Positions 11,237 through 22,995 are shown, counted from the stretch's first letter. The stretch is 64,000 nucleotides of DNA from Leucocoprinus leucothites (GCA_013368445.1 JAACJO010000009.1:1736001-1800000), one strand, 5' to 3'. Program-made: numbers and translations. The notes: generated by a model not told the origin, from the sequence alone.

Positions 11237-12787
11237 TCAGAAATTGTGAGGATTAACTATGGTGTAGCCATTATTCCTCCCTTTTGGGTAGACATCCCAA
11301 CATCTAGTTAGGGCATCTGGTTTTGTTCCAAGCTTACCAGGTCTAAATTGAATAACAAGGTTGAACTGTGATAAGAACTCGGACCATCTGGCCTGTCTGC
11401 ACATTAGTATCTTTGTGGTAGAGAAATACTCAAGGTTCCTATGATCAGTGACCACATCGATAGGAAGTGCAGCACCTTTGAGATAATGGCACCAGATTTG
11501 GAATGCTTCAAAAATTGCAAGCAGTTCCTTGTCATGGGTGTTATAGTTAAGCTCAGATGTGGAAAATGTGTGGAAATGGAAAGCAATAGGGTGAATATCT
11601 CCATCAGGAGTGATGATAGAGAGTATAGCTGCCAGGGCATAGTCAGAGGCATCAGTTTCCACAATAATTTGTGTATTGGAAATCCAATGGGTAAGAACTG
11701 GTGCATGCATAAAGGCCTCCTTGAGGGAGTTAAAAGCCTTATGGGCTTTTTTGTCAAAGTTCCACTGTATGTGTTTTTGCGTGAGGTGAGTTAGTGGTAC
11801 AATAATATCGGAATAACCATAAATGAAATAACAATAGAAGTTCACAAAACCAAGGAAGGATTGTATGTCCTTGACCTTCTTCAGTTCAGGCCAGTCCTGC
11901 ATAGTTTTTACCTTTTCTTCTGACATTTTCAGACCATCTGGAGAAAGAATGTAGCCAAGGTATTCGACTGTGTCAGTATGGAACTCACATTTATCAGCAC
12001 GAGCATAAAGGCCATTTTGGCGCAACCTTTTAAGGACTTCACGAATATGTTTGTGATGCAAATTAATGTCCTCCAAATATATGAGAATATCATTAAGATA
12101 AACAGTTACGCATGTATCAAGAAGATCCTTGAAAATGTTGTTCATGAATCGCTGTTAACCAGCAGGAGCATTGGTGAGACCAAAAGGCATCACAAGCCAC
12201 TCAAATGAACCATAGCAAGTGTGGAATGCAGTTTTCCACTCATTGCCTTCAGCAATACAAACCAAATGATAAGCATGTTGGAGATCAATCTTGGTATAGA
12301 TACCAGCCTTTTGCAGAGAGTCCAGCAAGTCAGAAATGAGTGGTAGTGGGTAGCAATCTTTCCTAGTGATCTGGTTAAGACCACAGAAATCAACACAGAG
12401 TCGAAGAGAGCCATCTTTCTTTTTGATGAAGAGAACAGGAGCACCATGAGGAGAATTAGAAGGTTGAATAAAGCCAATGGAAAGATTTTCGTCAATGAAT
12501 TCTTGGAGTGTAGCAAGCTCAACCTGTGAAAGTGAATAAATCGTTCCAACAGGAGGAGAAGCACCTTCCTTGAGATTAATGTGCAAGTTGTAAGGTCGGT
12601 GAGGTGGAAGAGTGTCAGCATGGGATTTACTGAAAACATCTGTAAATTTGTGATATTCTAAAGGAACATTAGAAAGGTTGATGGGATCCTGCGAAGAAGA
12701 AGCAGCTCCAGCCACAGATGAGTGCTGGAGATCCAGACCAAAACACATAGATCCAGGTTGACGACAGACACACACAAATGTAGCCAT
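11237..12787 (-). pseudogene. Gypsy-A reverse transcriptase and RNase H, catalytic Asp lost
   Basis: The RT begins with the usual primer-grip region ([20 protein letters not shown]), then the motif A segment ([11 protein letters not shown]) and [10 protein letters not shown] stop interrupts at about 12155 (PAG*QRF). Motif C reads VYLNDILIY where YLDD is expected, so the first catalytic Asp is Asn and the enzyme would be inactive. RNase H follows with ETDASDYA (about 11650), DKELLAI and TDHRNLEYF. It ends with the RPGK...DALTR segment before the integrase. The frame is otherwise long and readable. Confidence 0.85.
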
Positions 12788-12977
12788 GCCAATCAGTTGA
12801 ATGTCAGGTCAAGAAGGAGAAGAATCAGGAACTGGTGAGATTGTATCAGGAGCCAGCAATTTGGCAGAGATAGGCACACAGACAGAAGGAGTAGCAAGAT
12901 CTGATTGCAGAGTAGATTGGAAAGTGATATGACCTGAAACCCAATCAATCAACAGATTGTAGCAGGCAAGCCAATTA

Positions 12978-13673
12978 TGTTAAGATTTACAGTCAGAGCG
13001 CCTAGTAACGTCACGTGTCACAACATGTGATTGGGTTATGTAAGACAGCGGCTAACTGGTCTTTAACCTACTTCAATTAATAAGCTTGAGTATTCTCGAA
13101 AGCCTAGTAAGAGAAGGCCAAGAAGACTTGAGGTAAGTCTAAGGTAGTGTGAGGTTCGAGACAACAACAATGATACAAGTGAATTCAAGACAGGGCAAGT
13201 AAACACAAGTAGTCCGGGAAACAAAGGAAAGATTAAACTTGCATTTAATCTTCCAAATACAAGTCTTAAATACTGACTAGACGAAACGATATCAAACTAT
13301 GAAACTACAACTACAAGTCCGAAAATCACTATCACGATTCTGATAAATACGTATCTGTCCGCCGATGTAACAGCTATCATAGTTAGATATCTAATAGTTC
13401 AAATCCAAACACAATGTCCATGAAACCATCATTGTCTGTTAATCAGTCCTGTTAGTCCATAGTAATCAAACAGCAAAACTGTTCCTCCTGATCCTCTTAA
13501 TAACGTCCGTCCAATTATACTCGTCCCAATCAACATTGAATTGTTCTTCTTCCACATCAAACTTTCCAACGTATTCTTCCCAATCTAGAACCGCAGTCTC
13601 GGTCCTGGTGGCTGTGTCGGCGTCTAGGATGATTAAGTCACAATGAGCATCAATCAGGTCGACATTTATAACA
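12978..13673. repeat. Solo LTR-D (696 bp) inside Gypsy-A pol
   Basis: The sequence starts TGTTAAGATTTAC, ends TTTATAACA and is flanked by the 5-bp duplication AATTA at 12973-12977 and 13674-13678. Removing the LTR and one AATTA rejoins the Gypsy-A coding sequence (VVLGHN to WLACYNLLIDW), which confirms the boundaries. No second copy is in the window, so orientation and superfamily cannot be told. It is a recombined remnant of an LTR element whose body is gone. Confidence 0.85.
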
Positions 13674-13678
13674 AATTA

Positions 13679-14192
13679 TGTCCAAGAACTACAGAGCAAG
13701 ATGGATCAAGCCGAGTGATATAGAAGTCCAGATTTATACATTCACCAGTTGGAAACGAGATAGGGATTTTTGCAGTCTCTGAAATGAACGAATTAGATGA
13801 ACCATCAAACAATCACAACTCTATGGGAGGAATCAGAATAGTGGGTACACAATATTTATGAATAAGTGAATTGTCTATGAAGCAATGAGTAGAACCACTA
13901 TCAATGAGCGCAGTAAGTGAAATAGGAAGTGAAGAAGATTTGTCCAAAAGCAAAGAAGAAGTAAGCGAAATATGAAGAGAGTTTGGATCGGAAAGAGTGG
14001 ACATGTTGAGTCAAATACTCTCTGAAGCACAGGAGAGTTCAATGTGATCCTCATCCTGTGCAGAGTTCTGAGGATCACTTGCTATTTTTTCAAACTCTCA
14101 GATTGAGAGCCCAAAGGTTGTGAAGCATCCTTGGAGTCTGTATCAGCCTTGGCTTTTCACCCTTTAGGCTTGTTTGTGTTAGAAGAAGAAGA
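13679..14192 (-). pseudogene. Gypsy-A protease region and end of gag
   Basis: On the minus strand the gag tail (Ser/Asn/Lys-rich, after the B1 insertion point) leads into an aspartic protease. Its core ALIDSGSTHCFID lies at about 13880-13915, with the DSG triad intact. It is followed by VVLGHN at the solo LTR-D boundary. Stops occur before the protease (near 14010 and 14157). Retroviral-type proteases work as dimers to process Gag-Pol. The core motif alone is diagnostic here, but the product is interrupted on both sides. Confidence 0.75.
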
Positions 14193-14197
14193 AGAAG

Positions 14198-14845
14198 TGT
14201 TATGTATATTGATTATATCTAGCATTTGCTCCATCTAGAATACGAAGTCGATATTAGCTTTACTTAAGTAATATCACAATTATGTTTTCCTCTTATTTGT
14301 TCTTGTATTTTCTTATCTTGTTTTGACTCATTATAACTTGTTATATCTTGTTTGGTTTTGTTTATGTTTTGATGACATGTGATTGTTAAATATAGCTGTG
14401 CTATATTTGGACTTACCTTGTGATCAATCAGATGATCAAAGAACTTCTTTAGAAGAACTTCTAAAGCTTCTTTGACAGATTGCATCTTATATAGTTTAAT
14501 TAGCGTTAAGGAAGCTGTATGCTTCTCTTCTTTCATTAGAAGCCCTTAGCCCTGGTAATAATAGATACAGACTTGTATCATATATAAGTCATCAACATCT
14601 ACCAAGGAGAAACATCGTTTCTATTTGGTTAGGTGGAGACTCAATATGAGCCTTTATCTACACAAAGTCAAATTGAAACTTAAGTCATTAAGATCTCAAT
14701 TACCAAAGCCTTACTATTATAATTGCCATATTATAACTCTGACTTAGTAAATGACTTTGTCGCTTACTGAGAAGGAGTCCCCTTTGATAAGATCTACTCA
14801 ATACTTATCGTGCCAGCTTAGGACTGGGCTGGCATCACTATAACA
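14198..14845 (+). repeat. Gypsy-B1 5' LTR (648 bp)
   Basis: It starts TGTTATGTATATTG and ends CACTATAACA. A TATA box (TATATAA) lies at 14581-14587. At 14614-14626, 33 nt downstream of the TATA start, is the segment complementary to the primer site at 14848. It is about 107 bp longer than the 3' LTR, because the 3' copy lacks the part corresponding to roughly 14302-14410. Confidence 0.95.
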
Positions 14846-14847
14846 TT

Positions 14848-14860
14848 AAGTAGAAATGAT
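14848..14860 (+). promoter_or_regulatory. Gypsy-B1 primer binding site, apparently self-priming
   Basis: Two bases after the 5' LTR lies AAGTAGAAATGAT. It is the reverse complement of the predicted start of the element transcript in the LTR (ATCATTTCTACTT in the solo LTR at 63466-63478 and in B2 at 33505-33517). In B1's own 5' LTR it matches with two mismatches. Tf1/sushi-type chromoviruses use such pairing to prime from their own RNA. No match to a tRNA 3' end was seen. Confidence 0.6.
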
Positions 14861-15312
14861 CCTTCTCTGTTAGCACAGAGCTGTTACTTTGCCTAGTAAC
14901 CCAACAATGTTGCAAACACTGTCAATTTGGGTTATCACAGTTATAGCACAAGCTGTCCCAAAACTATTATGCATAACAATGAAGAGAGGGTCAACACACA
15001 TTGCCAACTAGTGGAATAGTTGAGGATCACTCTTATTGATCTGAGCGAATACCCATGCTCTTAAAACATTTGGAGGCTAGTGAGAGCTAAGGTCATTGTA
15101 CCTAAATCTCAAATGAGATACCAGACCCGAGGGTAGATACTCAGAAGGGAGAAATTTTGCCAGAAGATTTGGCATATCTCTGAAGAATACCAGACCTGAG
15201 GGTAAATACTCAGAAGACAGTTTATCTGTTGAAAGTCTTAAGAGACTATAAATACACAGTCCTAGTGACTATAAAGGTGAGTCCATAGTGACTATAAACT
15301 AATTTTCCAATC
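14861..15312 (+). other. Gypsy-B1 untranslated leader
   Basis: This 452-bp region between primer site and gag contains several short direct repeats around the phrase ATACCAGACC (near 15120 and 15187) and no long open frame. The same leader is present in B2 (32821-33271), so it is part of the element. A packaging or structural role is possible but not shown. Confidence 0.6.
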
Positions 15313-17633
15313 ATGGCAGAATCAAACTGCAAGTGTGATAATTGTCTTAAGGACAATTTACCATTTAAGACCATACCAGGTGTCTCTATAGGCACCCATA
15401 AACATAGTCCACAACAGACCCAGCAGAGTTTGCAAGACAGGTTGAAATCTTCACAAGAAAGGAATTCCCAGAAGAATCCTATAGTACCTACTACAGTGAA
15501 ACTTGAAGGACAGGATTCTACAGAAGTAAAGGATCAGGAAGATTCTATTACATCAAAGAACACAAAGGGAAAGTTGCCTATGTCCCAATCAAGAAAGAAC
15601 AAGAAGGGATCCTTGAAGCTGAATTCGCTGCATTTGGTCACAAGCAACTTCACAGAACTGTCAAACAGCAAATTGAAAGAGGAGCTGGTATTGAAGAACT
15701 TCAAGACATTACCCCAGAACAGTACACTGAAGAAGCAAGAAGACAGCAAACTCCATTTCCAGAAACCCCTGCAGAATCTAGCAGGACCATCAAACCAGAA
15801 CCAGTCCTTGACATTACCCCAAGAATCGGAGAAACCTCTCAAGAAAATAATTCAGAGCCCAGAGTTGACACTCCAAGCTCAGAAGAATCTGAAGCTGATG
15901 AAGATGATGAAGAAGAAGAAGATGAAGAAGGAACAGATAGTGGAAATAGAAGCCAACAGGAATCTGAAGGAAATCGAACAGAAGAGGAAGCAGAAGTACT
16001 CACAAGGGCAATTGATAATCTCAAACTCAAATCCCCAGAGAAACCCAGAGTTGATAGACCCCCTTCTTACTCCTCGAGCCCAGCCTTTGGACATAGCCCA
16101 AGGTTCCTCAGTCCCATTACAAACCCTATCCCCTTTAGCTTTACCAATTCCCCCACTGGTATTGCCAGTACCAGTACCTTACCAACAACCAATCCCAACA
16201 TTACTACAGCCAGTACCACCATCACTGTACCTGCTAACACCCAAACAAAAGGGAAAGCAAAGGCAGCTGTCACCAACACAGGAGGTTCTTCAAATCGAAG
16301 AAGCCCCACACTGCCACTACCAAGACCACAAGGAGGACCACCAAGTCCCGGAGGTAATCCGCCAGGAGGACCAGGAGGACCAGGAGGACCAGGAGGAGGA
16401 CCACCAAATCCTAATCCAAACCCCCTGCCAAACCCAATGGCACAACCTCAAGCAGGATTCCAGCTTAAGTACCCAAAGCCCAACAGGTTTGATGGTAACC
16501 CAAGCTACTACAGACCATGGATGGCTGAAGTCGAACTCTACTTCGACTCATATGGTGTCACAGATGACCAATCAAGAATCAACTACACCCTTGGATTACT
16601 CGATGGAGCTGCCAAGTTATGGCAACAGGATTACAGAACTAGTCAAGCAGATGCAGCCAGACAAGCAGGGCATGTCCCACACACCTTTGATGAGTTCAAG
16701 AATGCACTCAAACAGTCATTCACTCCAACACAACAGAGCTTTGAGGCTGAAAGAGAGCTCCATTATTACAGACAACAAAATAAATACATCAAAGAATACA
16801 TCGCCAATTTTTCCATCCTTGCCTCACATGCAGGACTTACTGACAGCACTTCTCTCCAATCCTACTTCACTGAAGGACTCAACAACAATGTCAGATTTGA
16901 AGCAATTTGAGCTGACCCCCAAACCCTTGCACAGTGGAAAACTGCTGCAAGACAAGCATACAAAGTTGTCTAAGAGCAAAGGAGATACCACATTGGAAAT
17001 TCTAATCCAGGATCTTCAAATAGATCAAGAAAGACCAAAAAGAATAGTAGATCACACAGACCTCAACCATGATATAATGACATCTATAGTCAACCCCTAC
17101 CTAGACCCAGACGATCTGAGTGGGACATGGATATCAACAGAATATCAAGAAGCATATACTGATTATCAGTCGAAGATGATTGGGAAGCAGACAACAGAGG
17201 TATATATGAACTTGGTGCAGAGGATGATGATAATCCTGAAGAAGAGGAGAGTGAAGGAGAAGACATCAACCAAACATACAATGAAGGACCAAGCAACACA
17301 GACAGAGATGTCTATGGTTCACTATACTCCCACATCATCAATAACATTCTCACCAATGAGCAGAGAATTGCACTCAAGAGAGGAGGATGCTTCTTCTGCC
17401 ACAAGAAAGGACATTTCGCTAAATCTTGTCCAGCAAGGAAGGTTTGGTTTAAGTCAACAGGAAAGACAAACATGGGATCAAAGCAGATGCAGAAGTCCCA
17501 GTCCAAACCGAAACAAGGGAATTGTAGACCTTTCAAGCCTAAAAGGAAAGATCCAGATGCCATGGTTTACAAAATAGAACAAGCTAGTGATGAAGATGAT
17601 CTGTTTCAAGAATACTCAAATGAAAATTTTTGA
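15313..17633 (+). pseudogene. Gypsy-B1 gag (capsid and zinc knuckle)
   Basis: The start is an ATG at 15313 (MAESNCKCDNCLKDNLPF), identical in B2. A frameshift before about 15530 moves the reading to the frame that holds the acidic and Pro/Gly-rich linkers (PGG repeats near 16360-16400), the capsid (GFQLKYPKPNRFDGNPSYYR ... LWQQDY ... YIKEYIANF, 16437-16910) and a knuckle CX2CX4HX4C at 17388-17429 (CFFCHKKGHFAKSC). Stops occur at 16908, near 16967 and near 17065. The long open frame starting at 15313 that runs to 17577 is, after the first 70 codons, out of frame with the conserved Gag. Gag ends in TGA at 17631-17633. Confidence 0.8.
17624..17630 (+). promoter_or_regulatory. -1 ribosomal frameshift heptamer at gag/pol
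   Basis: In the gag frame the codons read GAA AAT TTT TGA. The heptamer A AAT TTT fits the X XXY YYZ rule, and a -1 slip puts the ribosome into TTG AGT ACT, the first codons of pol. The gag stop follows immediately. The heptamer and its context are identical in B2 (30539-30545). Confidence 0.6.
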
Positions 17634-20600
17634 GTACTCATGAAGATCAGATAGACATCATCGATCTTCAATCAAACAAAGGATTAACAGTACACATACC
17701 AATATTGCTCCATACAACAAGAGCAAAACATAACCTACAAGCACTACTTGATTCAGGAGCTAGTGGAGAATTTATCGACCCACAACTAATTGATACCTAC
17801 AATTTACCAAAATTCAAAATGAAGAAGGCAATCAAAATCTGTAATGCTGATGGAACACAAAATCTATTAGGAAGTTGTACTCACTACACAAAATTAAAAA
17901 TAGAAGTAAACAACAAGATTATGATGATCTTTCCAAGAATAGTCAAACTTGGATCAAACCAACTATTCTTAGGAATCACATGGTTAAAGAGATTCAACCC
18001 CGACATTGATTGGCAGAAACTGTCATTACATTGGCAAAATGAAAACTCTCACACAATCAAATTAATCAAAGCGAAAACTGATTCCATCAATCAGTTGTAT
18101 TACAAAATCAATGTGAAATCCAACACATCACAACAACTTCACAACTCAGCTACTAAACCTAAACGGGAATCAAACCCTGTGAAAGCCATACCAAAGAAAT
18201 TTTATCAGTTTCTCAAAGTCTTCAACAAAGACAAATCTGAGAAATTACCACCCAGACATCCTTGGGATCATAAAATCGAGACTATACCCGAATTTGAACC
18301 CAAACGCATGCCAGTTTATCACCTGACACCCCAGGAGAGAACTGAACTTGACAAGTTTATTTCCGAAAACCTACGAAAGGGATATATTCAGAAATCCAAA
18401 TCACCTATGGCCTCTTCATTCTTCTTTGTAGGAAAGAAAGGAGGAGACTTACGCCCATGTCAAGACTATCAATTCCTTAACAAGAATATGATAAAGAATA
18501 CTCACCCAATACCGAGCATATCATGAATCATGGATAAACTCAAAGGATCTAATTGGTTTACCAAGTTAGATGTCCAACTCAGATACAATAATGTCCGAAT
18601 CCATGAAGGACATGAATGGAAAGTGGCATTCCACACCCCTAATGGGTTATATGAACCTACAGTTATGTTCTTTGGAATGACAAATTCACCCACTACTTTC
18701 CAATCCATGATGGATCACATATTCAAAGACCTTACTGAGAAAGGCGGAGTTATTATCTACATGGATGACATCCTTATCCATGTGAAAACGAAAGAACAAC
18801 TCAAAAGACTTACTAAACAAGTCTTGAAGATTCTACAACAGAATGAGCTGTATTTAAAGAATGAGAAATGCGAATTCGAGAAGCAACGTCTAGAGTATCT
18901 CGGAGTTATCATAACTCCTGACTCTATTGAGATGGACCCAATCAAACTAAAGGGAATACAGGATTGGCCTGTACCCAGTCTGTCTGAAATATCAGACAGT
19001 TTATTGGTTTCTGCAACTTCTATCACAAATTCATCCACAACTTCTCAGCTATCACACAACCACTTAATGCATTACTTCGCAAAACAACAAAATTCAAATG
19101 GAACCCAGAAGCACAGAAAAGCTTTGAGAAGCTAAAGAAACAATTCCTTAAGCAACCTATACTACAAATAGTTGACGAATCAAAACCATTCAAAATTGAA
19201 TGTGATGCTTCCACATTTGCTACCAGTGCAGTATTACTCCAAAGAGATTCAAATGGAGATAAGCACCCTGTGGCTTATTATTCACAAACCCTTAACTCTG
19301 CGGAACGAAACTATCATGTGTCCAACCAAGAATTCCTTGCTATTATTAGAGCACTAAAGGAATAGTGACACTACCTTGAAGGATCAGCACACCCCATCAT
19401 CATATGGTCTGATCACAAGAATCTCACCAGATGGTGAGAACCACAACAATTAAATTGAAGACAAGCCAGATGGATGCTATACATGACACGCTTCCATTAC
19501 TCCATAAAACACTTGGCTGGAAATAAAAATACTCTTGCTGACGCATTGAGTAGAAGACCAGACCTAGTCCCAGAAGGAAAAGATAACAAAGATCTCGTTG
19601 TGATACCATCAGAAAAGTTCATTAACTTCCTTTCTGAAGAAATTGAAGAAGAAATTAAAAATAAACAAGAGAAGATTGCCCCATCTGAAAGATTTACAGA
19701 AGATGATGGCATTTATAAATATCAGGGAAGACATGTGATACCTGAAGATGCTGAACTAAAAGGAAGACTTCTACAATGTGTACATGATCATGAGACATCA
19801 GGACACCCAGGAACAGCCGAAACATTCTGTAAACTATCTAAATTAGTTTACTGGCCTGGAATGAACACATATGTTCAGAACTACGTGAAAGGATGCCCTA
19901 TTTGTCAACAGTACAAAATCAACTGTCATCCAGTTAAACCACCAATGCAACCAATTAAAGGCCCTTCTTCCACAAGGCCCTTTTCCCAAATATCCATGGA
20001 TCTTATCACAGATCTACCACCTGACAACGGATATGATTGTATATTGTCCATAGTGGACCATGGACTTACAAAAGGGATAATCCTAACTCTGACAAAGAAG
20101 ACAGTAAATGCCAATGGTATTACTGAAATTCTTTTTGACAAAGTATTTTCAAAATATGGAACACCCAACAAAATAATCTCAGATTGAGATCCACGATTTG
20201 CTGCTAAATTGATGCAAAAATTATACAAAAAACTCAACATTACACCAGCCCTGTCTACAGCATATTATCCACAGACAGATGGTACTACCAAAAGATACAA
20301 CCAAGAAATTGAGTTTTACTTAGCAGCTTACACATCACAAAATCTGACCATATGGAAACAAGCACTTCCAATGATTGAATTCATACACAATATGAAACCC
20401 CATTCTGGAAGAAAACACTCACCATACAAATTAATATTGGGATATAACCCACAAGCATTCATCTCAGATAAAGAGACAGACACCCCTTCTATCAATGAGA
20501 AGTCCTTATTCTTAGAACAAGTTTGAGAAGCAGCTCTAGAGGCACATGAATGAACACGTCTCATGATGGCTCAATGAAAGAACCAACCATGGATACCATT

Positions 20601-21039
20601 CAAAGTAGGAGACTGAGTTTGGTTAGATAACCGAAATCTCCCCTTGCCCTATGCTTCTAAGAAGCTCAACCAAAGAAGAGAAGGTCCATTTACTATTATT
20701 AGAAAAACCTCTCCAGTCAACTACAAACTCAGACTACCACCAAAGTGGAGAATTCACAACAAGTTCCACGCTTCACTTCTCATGCCAGTAACTGAGAATG
20801 ACATTTATGGGAAACATAACCCTAAACCACCACCTGTTCTTGTCTCAGGAGAAGAACAATATGAAGTCAAAGCAGTCCTAAGTCATAGAACTTGCAGACT
20901 ACGCTCAGGAACAAAAATAGAATACCTAATTCGATGGAAAGGATATGGGCCTACTGAAGACTCATGGGAACCAGAGAGAAATCTTGAAAATTCAAAAGAA
21001 ATTATTCAAGAGTATAAAACCCAGCACAATCTCTCCTAA
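17630..21039 (+). pseudogene. Gypsy-B1 pol: protease, RT, RNase H, integrase, chromodomain
   Basis: Pol lies in the -1 frame relative to gag. Protease has ALLDSGASGEF (about 17740). RT has motif A in KLDVQLRYNN and motif C IIYMDDILIH (about 18755), both aspartates intact. After a frameshift near 18985, RNase H shows IECDAS, NQEFLAI and SDHKNL. Integrase has the HHCC module (HDHETSGHPG ... CPICQQ), MDLITDLP, ISD and KRYNQEIE. The C-terminus (YLIRWKGYGPTEDSWEPE, about 20925-20985) is a well-preserved chromodomain. Stops include 18524, 19363, 19437, 19458, 20186 and 20524. Several are TGA at Arg or Gln positions. Confidence 0.9.
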
Positions 21040-21054
21040 CATTCCCCAGCTTCA

Positions 21055-22440
21055 ATGACTACTCCAGAAGTCAGTGAACAACCAGCAGTACCAGTCTTTG
21101 GATCTATTATTTGCGAATTGTCCTCACCTCTTACCCCTCCTACTACACTGACCAACACCATTGATGATGTGAACAAGGTCAAGGAAAGTCCTGGTCTTAC
21201 CCCATCACAAGAACAAGGCACCAAATCCCCTGCTGGAGATAGTGCAGGCAGAGACACTAGCAGTGAAAACGCTTCACCCTATAAAGAGAATACCACCCTA
21301 TGACATGCATTTCTTTGAGAACAGACAGCCGTTGACTTTCTATCCACCTATGGCAGCAATCCTAGACTCACTTCATATGTCTACAACATTGGGAATCATC
21401 TTGATGCTCTCACTTCTGCAAGAAGTGAATACAAGTGTATCCAGGAAGAAATGGACTTCCATCTTAGTAACCTGGCATACCATATCCCTAGGGGTCCCTA
21501 TACTCAGAACATTGTCCGATGCATCCAACACATGGACCCAGATGGAGATTACTTCGCTACGCTCAAGCATCAACAAGCTCTAGAGCAATGTGCACAGAAT
21601 TCTGAGTGTGCCTCAGCTGATGACAAGGGAGAAACTTCCCCACCTAGTGTCAAACTTCAACAACATCATGATGTGGCTACACACAATGCCATATTACTGA
21701 GTACACCCCCTCCAACACCTACTAACAAGCCTCCTCAAAATACCAATTGAGACATGACTCACCCTGGATGTACTAGCCAAACCTGCAACATATGTCACGG
21801 AATGGGTCATATCAAGACACTTTGCCCAGGATATCATTGCACCTGGTGCAACACTTTCACCCCCAGCCATTTCACCAAGTATTGTTCCTGAAATCCTTAT
21901 AAAGGAATTGCTTGACGGGATCTACCCCCAGATGTCCTGGCAGCACTTTCCATTACTGAGGGAGTCGATGCCACCAAGGCTCTTGCTCTGCAGTCCATCA
22001 CTGAGTCTACCAGAGTACAGTCCTGCCAGTCCGGTGTACCTACCAGCAATCACAGCGCTCCCATCACCAATATTGACAGACTTTGATCCAAATGACATAA
22101 TCCAACATCCACAGCCATTAACACCACCACTCTCAGCCCCACCTACAACCCTCCTTTTACACCACAATGAGGCTGTAAACCTGCACCATGAGGAAGACAG
22201 TATGGTCGTCTCCAGACCTCAGTCTGTTCCTCCCATCCAAACCATCAAGGACACAGTCTAAGTGGATGTCCCCATCATGGTTGAACTTCTCACATCTATG
22301 AAGGAGACCGCCCCCTTACACCCCTATATGAAGATGGCAATTACGAATCTCATTATGATGATGAGGCCAACTTCAACATAGATGGTGAAGGTAATTTACC
22401 TTAGTGACTCAGATAGTTACTAAGATGTGGACATCTTAGC
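21055..22440 (+). pseudogene. Gypsy-B1 ORF3 with two CCHC-like fingers
   Basis: An extra sense-strand coding region follows the chromodomain and precedes the polypurine tract. It starts with ATG at 21055 (MTTPEVSEQPAVPVFG), has a frameshift near 21303 and stops near 21750. Around 21786-21890 it reads CNICHGMGHIKTLCPGYHC and then CTWCNTFTPSHFTKYC, that is CX2CX4HX4C followed by CX2C...HX4C. The rest is Pro/Ser/Thr-rich. The same ORF is present in B2 with the fingers conserved, which supports it being a real element gene. A role in nucleic-acid binding is inferred from the fingers. It does not resemble an envelope gene. Confidence 0.6.
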
Positions 22441-22454
22441 TAGGAAAGGGATAA
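22441..22454 (+). promoter_or_regulatory. Gypsy-B1 polypurine tract
   Basis: The sequence AGGAAAGGGATAA lies directly before the 3' LTR and is identical in B2 on the other strand (25741-25754). This is the standard place for plus-strand priming. Confidence 0.75.
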
Positions 22455-22995
22455 TGTTATGTATATTGATTATATCTAGCATTTGCTCCATCTACAATAT
22501 GAAGTCAATATTAGCTTTACTTAAGTAATATCACAATTATGTTTTCCTCTTATTTGTTCTTACCTTGTGATTGATCAGATGATCAAAGAAGAACTTCTTT
22601 AGAAGAACTTCTAAAGCTTCTTTGACAGATTGTGTCTTATATAGTTTAATTAGTGTTAAGGAAGCTGTACACTTCTCTTCTTTCATTAGAAGCCCTTAGC
22701 CCTAGTAATAATAGATACAGACTTGTATTGTATATAAGTCATCAACATCTACCAAGTAGAAACGATGTTTCTACTTGGTTAGGTGGAGACTCAATATGAG
22801 CCTTTATCTACACAAAGTCATATTGAAACTTAAGTCATTAAGATCTCAATTACCAAAGTCTTACTATTATAATTGCCGTATTATAACTCTGACTTAGTAA
22901 ACAACTTTGTCGCTTACCGAGAAGGAGTCCCCTTTGATAAGATCTACTCGATACTTATCACACCAGCTTAGGACCGGGCCGGCATCACTATAACA
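22455..22995 (+). repeat. Gypsy-B1 3' LTR (541 bp)
   Basis: It pairs with the 5' LTR but lacks about 107 bp between the sequences TTATTTGTTCT and TACCTTGTGAT. It also carries a perfect palindrome at 22752-22778 where the 5' LTR has an imperfect one. It ends TATAACA and is followed by the AGAAG duplication. Confidence 0.95.

Larger units (their letters stand above)
14198..22995 (+). mobile_element. Gypsy-B copy 1 (B1), full-length chromovirus with TSD AGAAG
   Basis: Two LTRs (14198-14845 and 22455-22995) enclose gag, pol with chromodomain, and a third ORF. The 5-bp duplication AGAAG is at 14193-14197 and 22996-23000, and the Gypsy-A gag sequence is continuous across it. The element is therefore a complete insertion into Gypsy-A gag, younger than Gypsy-A. 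Coding frames carry about ten stops and at least two frameshifts, so it is inactive. Confidence 0.95.

Noticed and set aside
15530..17577. A 754-codon open frame in Gypsy-B1 taken as one protein
   Set aside because: Only its first 70 or so codons match B2. The rest overlaps the conserved capsid and knuckle in a different frame and is low-complexity Gln/Lys/Pro-rich, with no counterpart frame open in B2.
21055..22440. Gypsy-B ORF3 as an envelope gene
   Set aside because: There is no signal peptide, hydrophobic anchor or glycosylation-rich ectodomain. The recognisable parts are Cys/His fingers.
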